A stretch of 64,000 nt of DNA from contig OZ245876.1 in NCBI GenBank assembly GCA_965229445.1, forward strand, positions 3,162,001 to 3,226,000. The letters are read 5' to 3'. The stretch's first letter is position 1; the number at the start of each line of letters is the position of its first letter. Of this stretch, positions 35,270-44,582 are shown piece after piece. The notes below the pieces were generated by a model that was not told the DNA's origin, ran no database searches, and was given only the letters and a program-made list of their open reading frames with translations. The stretch is from Owenweeksia sp965229445. Lineage in GTDB: Bacteria > Bacteroidota > Bacteroidia > Flavobacteriales > Schleiferiaceae. The translations under genes were made by a program, and so were the position numbers.

Positions 35270-37492
35270 ATGAGAAACCTTTACACACTTATAATTCTTG
35301 CGACCATGAGCCTTGGGCTTAACGCGCAATATCCCTACCTTCAGGTAACAGATCTACTGGATGTTACTCCTGCAGATCTAGCCAACTGTGATGACACCTC
35401 AAGTTATTACCTTGATACAGTAACCATCGTGTGTTACGTAGTTACGGATGGCAACCTCTGTGAAGTAGCTTCCAGTTCTATTAATGGTGCCAATGGCATT
35501 CGCCCCTTCATTTGGGTCAATGATACCGCCAATGGTGGTGCAGTAGGACCTAATACCGGCCTTCAGGTAATGGGTGTAAACTGGAATACCAGTCAGGCCA
35601 CATCTGGCTTTACCTCCCTCATTGCGGGAGATTTAATTGAAATCACCGGGGTTGCGGGAATGTATAACAACAACACGCAATTCCAACCTCTCGACAACAA
35701 TTCGGTTACTATCCTCACCAGTACCTTCCCTACCATTAATCCGATAAAACGGACGGTGAGTGATTTCAATGACGCTAACCAGGTGAACAATATGGCAACC
35801 GGAGAACCTTATGCCGGTGCATACGTGAAAATAGACTCAGTAACCGTTACCGCTATTAGTCAGTTTGGCAGCGGCACAGGAGCGCGTTTTAGCTTTACTG
35901 TTGCCGACAAAGATGGCAGTCAGATGGACATATCTGATATTTTTGTGGCTCAACGGCTTTCTTCCTGGACGGCACTTAATCCAAATACCCCTTACACAAA
36001 CGGTCTGTTTACCAATCCACCTTCAGTGGGTACCTTCTTTGAATCAATTAGTGGAGTGGTTGAACATTCTGGTAATGGATGTACGGGTGGAACTGGATTT
36101 GGCTATCGCATCCATCCTTTTGATACCAGCCACTATGTGGTAGGTTCTGCTGTACCGGCTATCTCTAATGTAACCATCAGCCCCCGTGTGCCTTCCAGCA
36201 GCGATCCTATCATGATTAGCGCGGACATAGTTGACCCAGATGGAACCGTTGATACGGCAGAGATTTATTGGAGCAATGACACTTCTTTGGCAGTATCTGC
36301 TTATACCAAGGCGAATATGACCATTACCTCAGGCGCCACCTATAGCTACACTATTCCGGCGCAAGCCAATAATGCGATCGTAAGTTTTTACATCAGATCT
36401 GTAGATAATGAAGGTGGTGAAGTCTTCTACCCTTCTCCGGTGGGAGGCACTCAAATTGTATCTAGAATTTATGTTCGTGATAGCGGATTAACTATTATGG
36501 ATGTACAAACTCCGATCGGTGGTGGAGACCGATCTCCTTTTGACGGTCAATCAGTTACCCTACGAGGTTATGTTACCGCGGCTAGTAGAGACTGCGATTT
36601 GGGTTATATCTATATTCAGGATCCCAATGCTACAGAATACGCCGGGATTGCTCTCCGCGGATCATTGAACCTGGCAAACTTGTATCGCAATGAATATGTA
36701 GAAGCCAGTGGTGTAGTACAAGAATCTTTTGGCTTTACCCAATTGTTGATAGATAGCATCAAAAGCCTGGGTTCCGCCATGGAGATAACACCAGTAGATC
36801 TTGATCCGGGTACAACAGCTAATCCCTCGGAACAGGAAAAATATGAAAGTATGCTTGTGCGTTACGTTGAGCCGGGTGGAGGCCCTATTTATGTCACAAA
36901 CCCTGATCTGGGATTTGGTGAATATGCTATTTCTTCAAATCAAAATCCTGGCAGTAATGCTGAAGAGAGAAGAGTATTGGCGGGGCGTCAATCTGGTACC
37001 TCAGCTCAATCGTCCTTGTATGTTCAGTTAGTATCGGATACCATTTATGGATCTCAAAACGGTGTCATGTTTTATCCTCCTATTGCTACTGTAGCTGGGA
37101 TGACGATGGACGCTATGACCGGAATCCTGTATTATTCATTCAGCAATTTTAAGCTTACCCCAAGGAACAATTTTGACATCGAAAACCTCAGTGTTACCTT
37201 GGATACATCCAATTGCAATCCCCCTTCCTTTAGCATAGTAGAAATGAATGGGCATGCTCATTTTGATATCTATCCCAACCCCGCGCGCGACATTATCAAT
37301 ATTGCAGGCAGTGGCGAGGAAATTAAGGTTCAGGTATTTAATTTGAACGGCGTTTTGGTTTTAGAGAAAAATCACAATGAAGCTGGAGTGTTACAGCTTT
37401 CGATAAATGATCTAAAGCCGGGCATGTACTTAATAAACATTACAGAAGGTAACTGGGGAACTGCCAGTTATAAAGTGATGATCAGCAAATAA
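35270..37492 (+). CDS. Secreted multi-domain (DUF5689/OB-like) protein with T9SS type A sorting domain
   Basis: 740 residues with a signal peptide (LYTLIILATMSLGLNAQ). The N-terminal part (SYYLDTVTIVCYVVTDGNLC, NGIRPFIWVNDT, TSLIAGDLIEITGVAGMYNN) and a second copy in the middle (FDGQSVTLRGYVTAASRDCD, LGYIYIQDPNATEYAGIAL, YRNEYVEASGVVQESFG) look like OB-fold YhcR/DUF5689-type domains, which often accompany secreted nucleases. Between them is an Ig-like domain (ISPRVPSSSDPIMISADIVD). The end is a standard sorting domain (FDIYPNPARDIINIAG to GMYLINIT). Its pairing with the nuclease gene fits extracellular nucleic-acid handling, by inference. Confidence 0.75.
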   Translation: MRNLYTLIILATMSLGLNAQYPYLQVTDLLDVTPADLANCDDTSSYYLDTVTIVCYVVTDGNLCEVASSSINGANGIRPFIWVNDTANGGAVGPNTGLQVMGVNWNTSQATSGFTSLIAGDLIEITGVAGMYNNNTQFQPLDNNSVTILTSTFPTINPIKRTVSDFNDANQVNNMATGEPYAGAYVKIDSVTVTAISQFGSGTGARFSFTVADKDGSQMDISDIFVAQRLSSWTALNPNTPYTNGLFTNPPSVGTFFESISGVVEHSGNGCTGGTGFGYRIHPFDTSHYVVGSAVPAISNVTISPRVPSSSDPIMISADIVDPDGTVDTAEIYWSNDTSLAVSAYTKANMTITSGATYSYTIPAQANNAIVSFYIRSVDNEGGEVFYPSPVGGTQIVSRIYVRDSGLTIMDVQTPIGGGDRSPFDGQSVTLRGYVTAASRDCDLGYIYIQDPNATEYAGIALRGSLNLANLYRNEYVEASGVVQESFGFTQLLIDSIKSLGSAMEITPVDLDPGTTANPSEQEKYESMLVRYVEPGGGPIYVTNPDLGFGEYAISSNQNPGSNAEERRVLAGRQSGTSAQSSLYVQLVSDTIYGSQNGVMFYPPIATVAGMTMDAMTGILYYSFSNFKLTPRNNFDIENLSVTLDTSNCNPPSFSIVEMNGHAHFDIYPNPARDIINIAGSGEEIKVQVFNLNGVLVLEKNHNEAGVLQLSINDLKPGMYLINITEGNWGTASYKVMISK

Positions 37493-37499
37493 GATTCAT

Positions 37500-37529
37500 T
37501 GGGGGCGATTTGCATGCAAATCGCCCCCA
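37500..37529. repeat. Perfect 30-bp palindrome between two operon genes
   Basis: Each 15-base arm reads TGGGGGCGATTTGCA and meets its exact complement with no loop spacer (centre GCATGC). It begins 8 bases after one stop codon and ends 9 bases before the next ATG. There is no T run, so it is not a standard terminator. As RNA it would form a very stable hairpin beside the lipoprotein start. Confidence 0.9.
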
Positions 37530-37538
37530 TGTTTGACG

Positions 37539-38993
37539 ATGTTCAAAGCTTCAAATATCAAAGCGTTCCTAAGTCTTGTGCTGCTAATTGCGGTGTTGTC
37601 TTCTTGCGAGAAGGGAAGCCTTAAGCAGAACCAGCCACCGGATACACAAATTAGTATCAAGGAAATAAATCTATCCGGAGATCAAAGGTTGAATTCAACC
37701 GTGAGGCTTAACTGGTTTGGTACTGACGCAGATGGCTATGTTGATCGCTTTGAAATTTCACTCGATAACGCCACCTGGACCACAACTTACAAAAGAGATT
37801 CGGTGTTCATATTCAGTATTCCGGCCGGATCCGACACTGCAGATGTCGACTTTTACGTAAGGGCAATCGACAATAGTGGCGAGCGCGACCCCTCTCCTGC
37901 CTATCTATCCATTCCCTTAAAAAACACTCCTCCGGAAATAAGCTTTAATACGGATGCTGGACCAAACGATACTGTGTTACTGGTCAGTACTTTCAACTGG
38001 GATGTAAGTGACAAGGATGGTGACCTTACCGTGACAGAGGTTGAGATCAAGGTGAACAATGGCTCATGGACAGATTTAAGCTTGGGGCAAAAACTAATTT
38101 CTTTTGTGCTCGATCCCAACGCCTCGGCAGGGGCTGCTACGGCAGACCTGTATTATGGAACAGACCGGGTACCGGTAAAAACTGATATTGATGGCTTTAT
38201 TGCTGATGGAGAAAACACCTTATACCTAAGGGCGAGGGATATTGCAGGAGGTGTTAGTAAAGTTGATACTTCAAACCGCTTCTATCTTAGAGCTAAATCA
38301 CCAGGTGCGAACATCCTTTGGGTTTCCGGTCAATCTTCTGCGATAACCGCCAAATATCAAAGTCTGCTAAATGCGATCAGCGCACCCTACGATCTGGTTA
38401 ACTATGGTAAAGATATTTCCGGCGGCACAGCCTTGCCAAAATATTGGGATCCGACATTTTCACTATTGGCTGCTAACTACCCCAAACTATTTATCAATTC
38501 CGGCCAGGAAACATTTGTCAATGCCATTAATGGTCAAATAAAAACGATCCTCGAATTCATGGGTCCCTCTATGGTAGAATACAACATTAATGGAGGTAAA
38601 TCCTTCATCACTACCAGTTTTAAAAAGGAACAAGACCTCAGCGAACTAACCGGTGCCTATCCGGTAGATTCATTAATTACTCCCGCTGGTCAGGCAAGGA
38701 TTGTTCCTGATTCAGCTCTTAGCCCTCTCTTGTCAGGGAATTATCCGCCTATTAGTCCCACCAATGTACAGTCTGGCATTGTACCTATATCAGTTACTCC
38801 AGATGCGGATGAATTTTATAGAGCTGAATTGCTCAAGCTGCAGGGTTGGAATGGCTCTGATGTGGTTGCTGCAGTTCGCCGACCAGATAACATCTGGAAA
38901 CAAGTATTCTTTGCCCTTGAATTACATTATTACGATAAGAACAGACAAAACCTTGAAGATCTCCTTGAAGAGGTCCTGATCAATGAATTTTAG
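37539..38993 (+). CDS. Surface-exposed lipoprotein with Ig/fibronectin-like domains
   Basis: 484 residues from ATG 37539 (a TTG two codons earlier is less likely). Signal peptide with lipobox Leu-Ser-Ser-Cys (VLLIAVLSSCEKGSLKQNQP). Residues 30-250 hold two Ig-like beta-sandwich repeats (STVRLNWFGTDADGYVDRFE; LVSTFNWDVSDKDGDLTVTE). The C-terminal half (GANILWVSGQSSAITAKYQS, later PKLFINSGQETFVNAINGQI) is a separate alpha/beta-like region of unknown type. It overlaps the TonB receptor gene by 11 bases, so it may be the receptor's surface partner. Confidence 0.8.
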   Translation: MFKASNIKAFLSLVLLIAVLSSCEKGSLKQNQPPDTQISIKEINLSGDQRLNSTVRLNWFGTDADGYVDRFEISLDNATWTTTYKRDSVFIFSIPAGSDTADVDFYVRAIDNSGERDPSPAYLSIPLKNTPPEISFNTDAGPNDTVLLVSTFNWDVSDKDGDLTVTEVEIKVNNGSWTDLSLGQKLISFVLDPNASAGAATADLYYGTDRVPVKTDIDGFIADGENTLYLRARDIAGGVSKVDTSNRFYLRAKSPGANILWVSGQSSAITAKYQSLLNAISAPYDLVNYGKDISGGTALPKYWDPTFSLLAANYPKLFINSGQETFVNAINGQIKTILEFMGPSMVEYNINGGKSFITTSFKKEQDLSELTGAYPVDSLITPAGQARIVPDSALSPLLSGNYPPISPTNVQSGIVPISVTPDADEFYRAELLKLQGWNGSDVVAAVRRPDNIWKQVFFALELHYYDKNRQNLEDLLEEVLINEF

Positions 38994-41817
38994 GCTGATC
39001 CTCATATTAGCATTTCTACTAAACCTGGGCAGCGCCAGTGGCCAGGAACTGGCAAGCTTAAACGGCACAGTTACCGAGGCTGGTACAGGCGAGCCTTTGC
39101 TAGGAGCCTCAGTTATTTTAGTAGGTACCTATTCTGGCGGAACAGTTGATATAAACGGAAACTACTTTATCTCTAAAATCAAACCCGGCGATTATGATAT
39201 TAAGGTTCAGTTCATCGGCTTTGAAACCAAACTTTTTACAGGAATTAGCTTTGCCGAGGGCGAAAGCAAGGAACTAAATGTAGTTCTCAAAGAGCAATCA
39301 CAATCACTCAATGAAATTACGGTAGTAGGTCGCAAGAGTCAGATAAATCTGGAAATGGCGGCCTCCGAAGTACAAATTAGTCAGGAAGACATTGCTTCCA
39401 TGAACGTACGCGATGTTCAGGAAGTGCTGGAATTACAGGCGGGAGTAACAAAAACCCAGGATGGACTTCAGATTAGAGGAGCCAGAGTATATGAGACTGA
39501 GTATATTGTTGATGGTATAAGTGCCCAGGATCCCCTGGCCGGAACAGGATTTGGACTGGAAGTTTCTAGCGGTTCTATTCAAAGTATTGACCTTATCACA
39601 GGGGGCGCAGGAGCGGAATATGGCGGAGGCAGTTCCGGGGTAGTAAACACGGTAATACGCGAAGGTGGTGAGAAGCTGGAAATGTCGGGCAGTTGGCAAA
39701 GGGATTACCTGTTTAATTCAGATATCGCTACCTCTTTTAATACTGACCGGGTTGAACTGAATATCAGTACTCCCCTCCCCTTTACTAAAAAGAAACTCAC
39801 CCTGTTTGCCAGTGGTATGGTGTATCTTACGGATGAGTACTTTGGTGCTGTAGCGAACCAGCTGCAGAGTTCTTTATTCCCTGATAACCCCACTTATTGG
39901 GCACCCCGACAAACCAATTCCTTTACCAACACCATTAAGTTGGGATACCAAATTGCGTCTGGAACCAAATTGACTCTCACCAACCAGCATTCTCTTAATA
40001 TCAATCAAAACACGCGCACTTTACAAATCGTAGGTTTTGACGCTATCCTTACCCCGGGCTTTCAATACAACCGGAGTCTAAATCTGGATAATGCCACTAC
40101 TTATACGCATCAATCCAACCTAACGGCGATCAATCTAAACCACCTCATCACCCAAAGCTGGGGCATCAGTCTATCCGCCGGACGGCTATTCACTAACTTA
40201 CGTGCAGATGCCAATGGCAGACCCTTTCGCACAGAAAGCGTTGATCAAATCCTGCAAGAAGATAACATCATCACCTACCCCATTGATCTGTTTAATGGCA
40301 GTGATCAGAACCTGGGAATTTACTATGTAAATACTAGCGACGGAGGACTGATTAATAACAATGGTATTTCGCCGGTATGGCATGATCACTATGTGGAGGA
40401 ATATACCCTGAACCTCAAAGCTACCTACATTCCCAACAAATCCAATGAATTCAGCTTCGGTGTTCAAAACACCTTCACCGAGTACCAATGGGTGGATGTT
40501 AGTTCGCCATGGGTGGGTGCTCCTATCATCATTGGTCCGGGCGATACCACCCAAAACCTCAGCATTGGCAGTAGCAACGATATCTGGAGAGTAAATCCAG
40601 CTGAGGTGGGCTTCTTTATTCAGGATAAGATCACGTATAAAGGCATCATTGCTACTTTGGGATTACGCCTCAATACCTGGGCCCCCGGCAGGTTTGTGGA
40701 TGAAGCGGTAAACAATCCTGAGGCTCCGGTGATTGATCAGGTACGCCAGGATTATATGAACAACACCTATGGTCTTTTTGGCTTGCGCTGGAAAGCTCGC
40801 CTGCTGCCAAGAATCAATGTGTCCTTTCCCGTGACCGAAAATAATGTGCTGTACTTCAACTATGGCCATAGTATGAGGCTCCCCCATCCTCGTTTTGTAT
40901 ATGCCGGACTAGATCCCACTTACCAGGATCGTTCTTTCCTATCGAATTTGGGTAACCCCGATCTTAACCCGGAAGTCAATGTTTCCTATGAGATTGGGTT
41001 TAAATCTAAGATCACCAAAGACCTTGCCTTAACCATCGGCGCATATAACAATAATCGCTTCGACTATATAGTCTCGCGTTCCGTGATTGTGCGAGATCAA
41101 TCTGGTAGAAATACCACCAAAACTTTCTTTATCAACCAGGATTACGCCAATATTTACGGTGTAGAAACCAGCCTGCAGTATCGACTAAATAAATACTTAA
41201 AGAGTTTTGGCAACCTGGCCTATCAGGTGGCTAAAGGCAAGAGTAACTCCGCCCGCGAGTCGGCTCTGCAAATTGCGCAAAACGGTGAGGTTTCTACTAC
41301 CAAAGCACAATTTCTGGCATTTGACAGACCCTGGAATCTCAATATCGGAATCATATTTGAACCCGACAGTACTTTGCCTATCGCCGGCTTGGATTTAACC
41401 GGACTTAACATATTTCTTTCTTATCAATTTACATCGGGCTATCGCTATACCCCTTATAATAAAACAACCAACAATGAATTAGGACGACCCTTATACGAGA
41501 TTGATTTAAGTCGCTATTTGGAAGAAACAGGTGCAAACTGGCACGATGTAAATCTAAAAGTAGGATACCTCATTCCTATCGGTAAGCGAAATCAGGGAAT
41601 TTCTCTTTCCGTAGAAGTGCGTAATCTACTCAATGCCAAGAATTCTCAAATATTGAATCCCGTTACCGGTCGTGCTTACGAGTATGGCGATGATGTGCCG
41701 AGTTCGTGGAGGGATCCGCGTTTTAACAGCCCACAGGAAAGTGGTACTGACCCGCGAAACCCGGCAAGATACCTGGCCCCAACGCAAATATTATACGGAC
41801 TGGCTTTTCGCTTTTAA
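38983..41817 (+). CDS. TonB-dependent outer-membrane receptor with carboxypeptidase-like N-terminal domain
   Basis: 944 residues. Signal peptide (ILILAFLLNLGSASGQ), CarboxypepD_reg-like domain at about 20-105 (SLNGTVTEAGTGEPLLGASV, GNYFISKIKPGDYDIKVQFI), plug domain from about 115 (NEITVVGRKSQ to GLQIRGARVYETEYIVDGIS, ITGGAGAEYGGGSSGVVNTV), and a 22-strand-type barrel to the terminal LYGLAFRF. It imports a substrate bound at the surface using TonB energy. No SusD gene follows; a PorV-like barrel does instead, so it is not a classic polysaccharide locus. The substrate is unknown. Confidence 0.92.
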   Translation: MNFRLILILAFLLNLGSASGQELASLNGTVTEAGTGEPLLGASVILVGTYSGGTVDINGNYFISKIKPGDYDIKVQFIGFETKLFTGISFAEGESKELNVVLKEQSQSLNEITVVGRKSQINLEMAASEVQISQEDIASMNVRDVQEVLELQAGVTKTQDGLQIRGARVYETEYIVDGISAQDPLAGTGFGLEVSSGSIQSIDLITGGAGAEYGGGSSGVVNTVIREGGEKLEMSGSWQRDYLFNSDIATSFNTDRVELNISTPLPFTKKKLTLFASGMVYLTDEYFGAVANQLQSSLFPDNPTYWAPRQTNSFTNTIKLGYQIASGTKLTLTNQHSLNINQNTRTLQIVGFDAILTPGFQYNRSLNLDNATTYTHQSNLTAINLNHLITQSWGISLSAGRLFTNLRADANGRPFRTESVDQILQEDNIITYPIDLFNGSDQNLGIYYVNTSDGGLINNNGISPVWHDHYVEEYTLNLKATYIPNKSNEFSFGVQNTFTEYQWVDVSSPWVGAPIIIGPGDTTQNLSIGSSNDIWRVNPAEVGFFIQDKITYKGIIATLGLRLNTWAPGRFVDEAVNNPEAPVIDQVRQDYMNNTYGLFGLRWKARLLPRINVSFPVTENNVLYFNYGHSMRLPHPRFVYAGLDPTYQDRSFLSNLGNPDLNPEVNVSYEIGFKSKITKDLALTIGAYNNNRFDYIVSRSVIVRDQSGRNTTKTFFINQDYANIYGVETSLQYRLNKYLKSFGNLAYQVAKGKSNSARESALQIAQNGEVSTTKAQFLAFDRPWNLNIGIIFEPDSTLPIAGLDLTGLNIFLSYQFTSGYRYTPYNKTTNNELGRPLYEIDLSRYLEETGANWHDVNLKVGYLIPIGKRNQGISLSVEVRNLLNAKNSQILNPVTGRAYEYGDDVPSSWRDPRFNSPQESGTDPRNPARYLAPTQILYGLAFRF

Positions 41818-42825
41818 ATGAGAAACTACCTCCTCATAGCACTTGTTTTATCGGTTTTTGCAACCGAAGCACAGATTTTGCCCATCTATGGCGGTGAGCG
41901 TGCGGGAATTTCAACCCTGAGCTTCTTAAAGAATGATTTGAGTGTTTCTTCCGTGGGACTGGGTGGGGCTAGCCTTGCGGCGGATGGTGATGCCTTTTCT
42001 ATAATCAGCAACCCCGCCGCTCTTACGCAGCTCAATCACAACAGCTATGCACTCAGTCACTTGTTTATCGGTGCAGGCATTAATCAGTCCTTTTTTGGTG
42101 GCACCTATGGCTTAAAAGATCAGGTAAGTAAAATGGCCTTTAGTATAAATTCACTTAATTCCGGTGCCATGGACGAGCGCACAGAGTTTCAACCGGAGGG
42201 AACCGGACGAAAGGTTTATGTAACCAATATGGCCTTTGGTCTTACCTATAGTCGAAAGCTGTCTGAAGTATTCAGAGCCGGTGTTACGCTAAAATATATC
42301 TACGAAAACATGGCTGGATTCACCAATCACAATGCCTGTGTGGATTTAGCTTTTATTTATGAAACCGATGTAAAGGATTTACAGTTTGCGGTGATGGTGC
42401 AAAACTTTGGAGGTAATTCCAGTTTAAGTAATGACGATCAGGAATTGCCAGTGCTGTTCAATCGCAATACAGAAGTCAGTCTGGATAACAACACCGTTCC
42501 AACGATTTTCAAGTTGGGCGCAAGCTTTAAACCCCTACAAACTGATCAACATAGCCTCCTTCTCTCCGTACAGCTTAACCATCCCAATGATAATGCAGAA
42601 AACTATGGCCTGGGTGCCCTTTACGAAATTAAAAAGATGCTCTACTTCAGAGCCGGCTATAAAATTAACGTGCGGGATCAAAACTTTCCAACCTTCGGCT
42701 TCAGCTATCGGGTAAATATTGGGGCTCATCCTCTGTACATCGATTATGGTGCTAACCCAACCAACCATATGGGACTGCAAAACACATTCGGTTTAAGAAT
42801 CGGTATAAATAAAGATTCCCGCTGA
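41818..42825 (+). CDS. PorV/PorQ-family outer-membrane protein
   Basis: 335 residues, beginning at the base after the TonB receptor's stop. Signal peptide (LLIALVLSVFATEAQ), then the family opening AGISTLSFLKNDLSVSSVGL, GGASLAADGDAFSIISNPAA and LTQLNHNSYALSHL, followed by alternating barrel strands ending GLRIGINKDSR. PorV/PorQ and related FadL-like barrels shuttle T9SS cargo from the translocon to the attachment complex; others are plain outer-membrane barrels. In this operon it may hold the secreted partners at the surface (inference). Confidence 0.82.
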   Translation: MRNYLLIALVLSVFATEAQILPIYGGERAGISTLSFLKNDLSVSSVGLGGASLAADGDAFSIISNPAALTQLNHNSYALSHLFIGAGINQSFFGGTYGLKDQVSKMAFSINSLNSGAMDERTEFQPEGTGRKVYVTNMAFGLTYSRKLSEVFRAGVTLKYIYENMAGFTNHNACVDLAFIYETDVKDLQFAVMVQNFGGNSSLSNDDQELPVLFNRNTEVSLDNNTVPTIFKLGASFKPLQTDQHSLLLSVQLNHPNDNAENYGLGALYEIKKMLYFRAGYKINVRDQNFPTFGFSYRVNIGAHPLYIDYGANPTNHMGLQNTFGLRIGINKDSR

Positions 42826-42827
42826 TA

Positions 42828-44054
42828 ATGAGCAGAATAGCCTACATACTCATGTTCCTATCGCTGCTTATCATTACCAGTGGCTGCGAGAACTTTTTTG
42901 GTAAAAAGACCGATCTCGATTTCATTGAGGTGCCGGATTATGACGCGGTTAGACAATTGGCCTACGTCCCCATTCTACCCGTGTTAGACATGTTTGATCG
43001 CCCAACCGATGTATGTGCCGGATTTGATGAATTGATCTACGTGGTAGATGCTGGCAGGCAGGAGGTGGTTGCCCTGGATCAGGCTGGCCGTGAGGTAGGT
43101 AGAAAATTTGTACCTGGAGCCAAAGCCGTAGCGCAGGATCGCGCTTTTGATCTTCTGGTGATAGGAACTTTTGATACCACCCTGATAGACGGTGGTAACC
43201 CTCGCAACTATACTTTCTCCACAATTTATAGGCTTAATCAGTTTGGCGGTGGTGGTTATAATCTGAATCAGGCTGAAATCGTTAAAAAGGTGATTCATCC
43301 ATTTTATACCGGCAGAAGAGGTACGGTCTCAGATGAAGTCAATACGGTACAGTTCAATAAAATTGCCGTGGTGGCCGATAATTCAGATCCTGAGCTTAAC
43401 AACAGATATTATGTAACACGATCAGGTCCCGGCAACAGTGGTGCGTTCATTCCAAACGATGCGGTACTTTATTTCACGAACGATGATGAATTTATTACCA
43501 CCATTAACGTGAGTACATCTACCGGGGTGTTTAATGACTATTTTCAGTCTCCTTCAGGTATTGCAACCCTGGCTCAGCCACCACAGATCACCGTGCGTGG
43601 TGGCCGCGAGTTTCTGTTCACTTCCATGGAGCCTACTACTACCTTGAAGGTGCAGTTTATTGACTTCTTTGAAACCGAGTTTTCTGCCTTTTACAGACCG
43701 AGGCTCTTAGCAAGCAGCGATACCTCACAGGCAGACGGTTTTATCAACGAACCCAATAAATTTAAAAGCCCTACTGCTGTTACCGTAACCGGAGATGGCA
43801 CAGAATTCATCTTTGTGGTTGATGCCAAAACTGATTCGCTCTATCAATTTACCTCTACCGGCTTTGAAGGAGTTTTACCCCCCGCCGCCAGTGGAATTGA
43901 CCGCTATCAAAAGGTGAGTTTTGGCGGAACAGGAACCGGTGCAAACCAGTTCAACCGACCGATGGGCGTGGCATATTTCAATAAAATCGTCTATGTTGCT
44001 GATAGTGAGAATGGTAGAGTCTTAAGATTCCAACTGACCACAGATTTCCGATAA
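42828..44054 (+). CDS. NHL-type six-bladed propeller lipoprotein
   Basis: 408 residues with lipobox ending at Cys20 (LSLLIITSGCENFF). Blades repeat a pattern ending in Y/F-V-V/A-D: RPTDVCAGFDELIYVVDAGR, KSPTAVTVTGDGTEFIFVVD, RPMGVAYFNKIVYVADSENG followed by RVLRFQL, all typical NHL repeats. It begins 2 bases after the PorV-like gene, completing the seven-gene run. NHL propellers bind proteins or nucleic acids; here probably a surface subunit. Substrate unknown. Confidence 0.82.
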   Translation: MSRIAYILMFLSLLIITSGCENFFGKKTDLDFIEVPDYDAVRQLAYVPILPVLDMFDRPTDVCAGFDELIYVVDAGRQEVVALDQAGREVGRKFVPGAKAVAQDRAFDLLVIGTFDTTLIDGGNPRNYTFSTIYRLNQFGGGGYNLNQAEIVKKVIHPFYTGRRGTVSDEVNTVQFNKIAVVADNSDPELNNRYYVTRSGPGNSGAFIPNDAVLYFTNDDEFITTINVSTSTGVFNDYFQSPSGIATLAQPPQITVRGGREFLFTSMEPTTTLKVQFIDFFETEFSAFYRPRLLASSDTSQADGFINEPNKFKSPTAVTVTGDGTEFIFVVDAKTDSLYQFTSTGFEGVLPPAASGIDRYQKVSFGGTGTGANQFNRPMGVAYFNKIVYVADSENGRVLRFQLTTDFR

Positions 44055-44136
44055 TCGCTTATTCAATGAACCGTATCCTTTACTAAGCAATAGGCCAGAT
44101 GGCCTGTCATTACTGGCTTTCATCGGGCTAATTCTA

Positions 44137-44144
44137 TATATTTG
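44137..44144 (+). promoter_or_regulatory. -7 box before the CHU_C gene
   Basis: TATATTTG ends 7 bases before the ATG at 44152, so the transcript would start within a few bases of the start codon. It separates this pair from the upstream operon. Confidence 0.5.
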
Positions 44145-44151
44145 TGAGTCT

Positions 44152-44571
44152 ATGCTATCCAGAAGCTTCCATAAAGGACTTATTCTGCTCACATTTTTTG
44201 TGATGAGTATGGGTCTTTCTGCTCAAACGCAAAGCACCATCAACAACGGAGTTTCGGCGATTGGATGCCCATTTTATATACCCAATGCTTTTACCCCGAA
44301 CGGAGATAATATCAACGAAAGATTCGTGGTGGCTGAGGGTGAGAACTGCGAAGTAGTAGAATTCAATATTAAGATTTTCGATCGCTGGGGTCGTCTGGTA
44401 TTTGAATCATCATCCCCCTTACCACAGGATGCCTGGGATGGCACTTATGAAGGTCAGGAATTGGCCAAAGGAGTGTACATCTACAATGTTACCGCTAAGC
44501 TTGAATCGGCCAATTTTACCAGCGAACCTGATCACATCTCCCGTCAGGGTACCGTCGTCCTAATTCGCTGA
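44152..44571 (+). CDS. Free-standing gliding-motility-associated C-terminal (CHU_C, T9SS type B) protein
   Basis: Only 139 residues: signal peptide (GLILLTFFVMSMGLSAQ), a short linker, then a complete CHU_C domain from about residue 40 (CPFYIPNAFTPNGDNINERF, VVEFNIKIFDRWGRLVFESS, DAWDGTYEGQELAKGVYIYN). In other proteins this domain is the type B T9SS signal fused to a large passenger. Here there is no passenger at all. It may be a real minimal secreted protein or the surviving end of a larger gene; the intact signal peptide and promoter favour the first. It is followed at 11 bases by a DUF2141 gene. Confidence 0.88.
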   Translation: MLSRSFHKGLILLTFFVMSMGLSAQTQSTINNGVSAIGCPFYIPNAFTPNGDNINERFVVAEGENCEVVEFNIKIFDRWGRLVFESSSPLPQDAWDGTYEGQELAKGVYIYNVTAKLESANFTSEPDHISRQGTVVLIR

Positions 44572-44582
44572 TAAGTCTATCT

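Noticed and set aside
42949..43298. Minus-strand frames of 91 and 104 codons
   Set aside because: They lie opposite the NHL lipoprotein gene, with no independent support.
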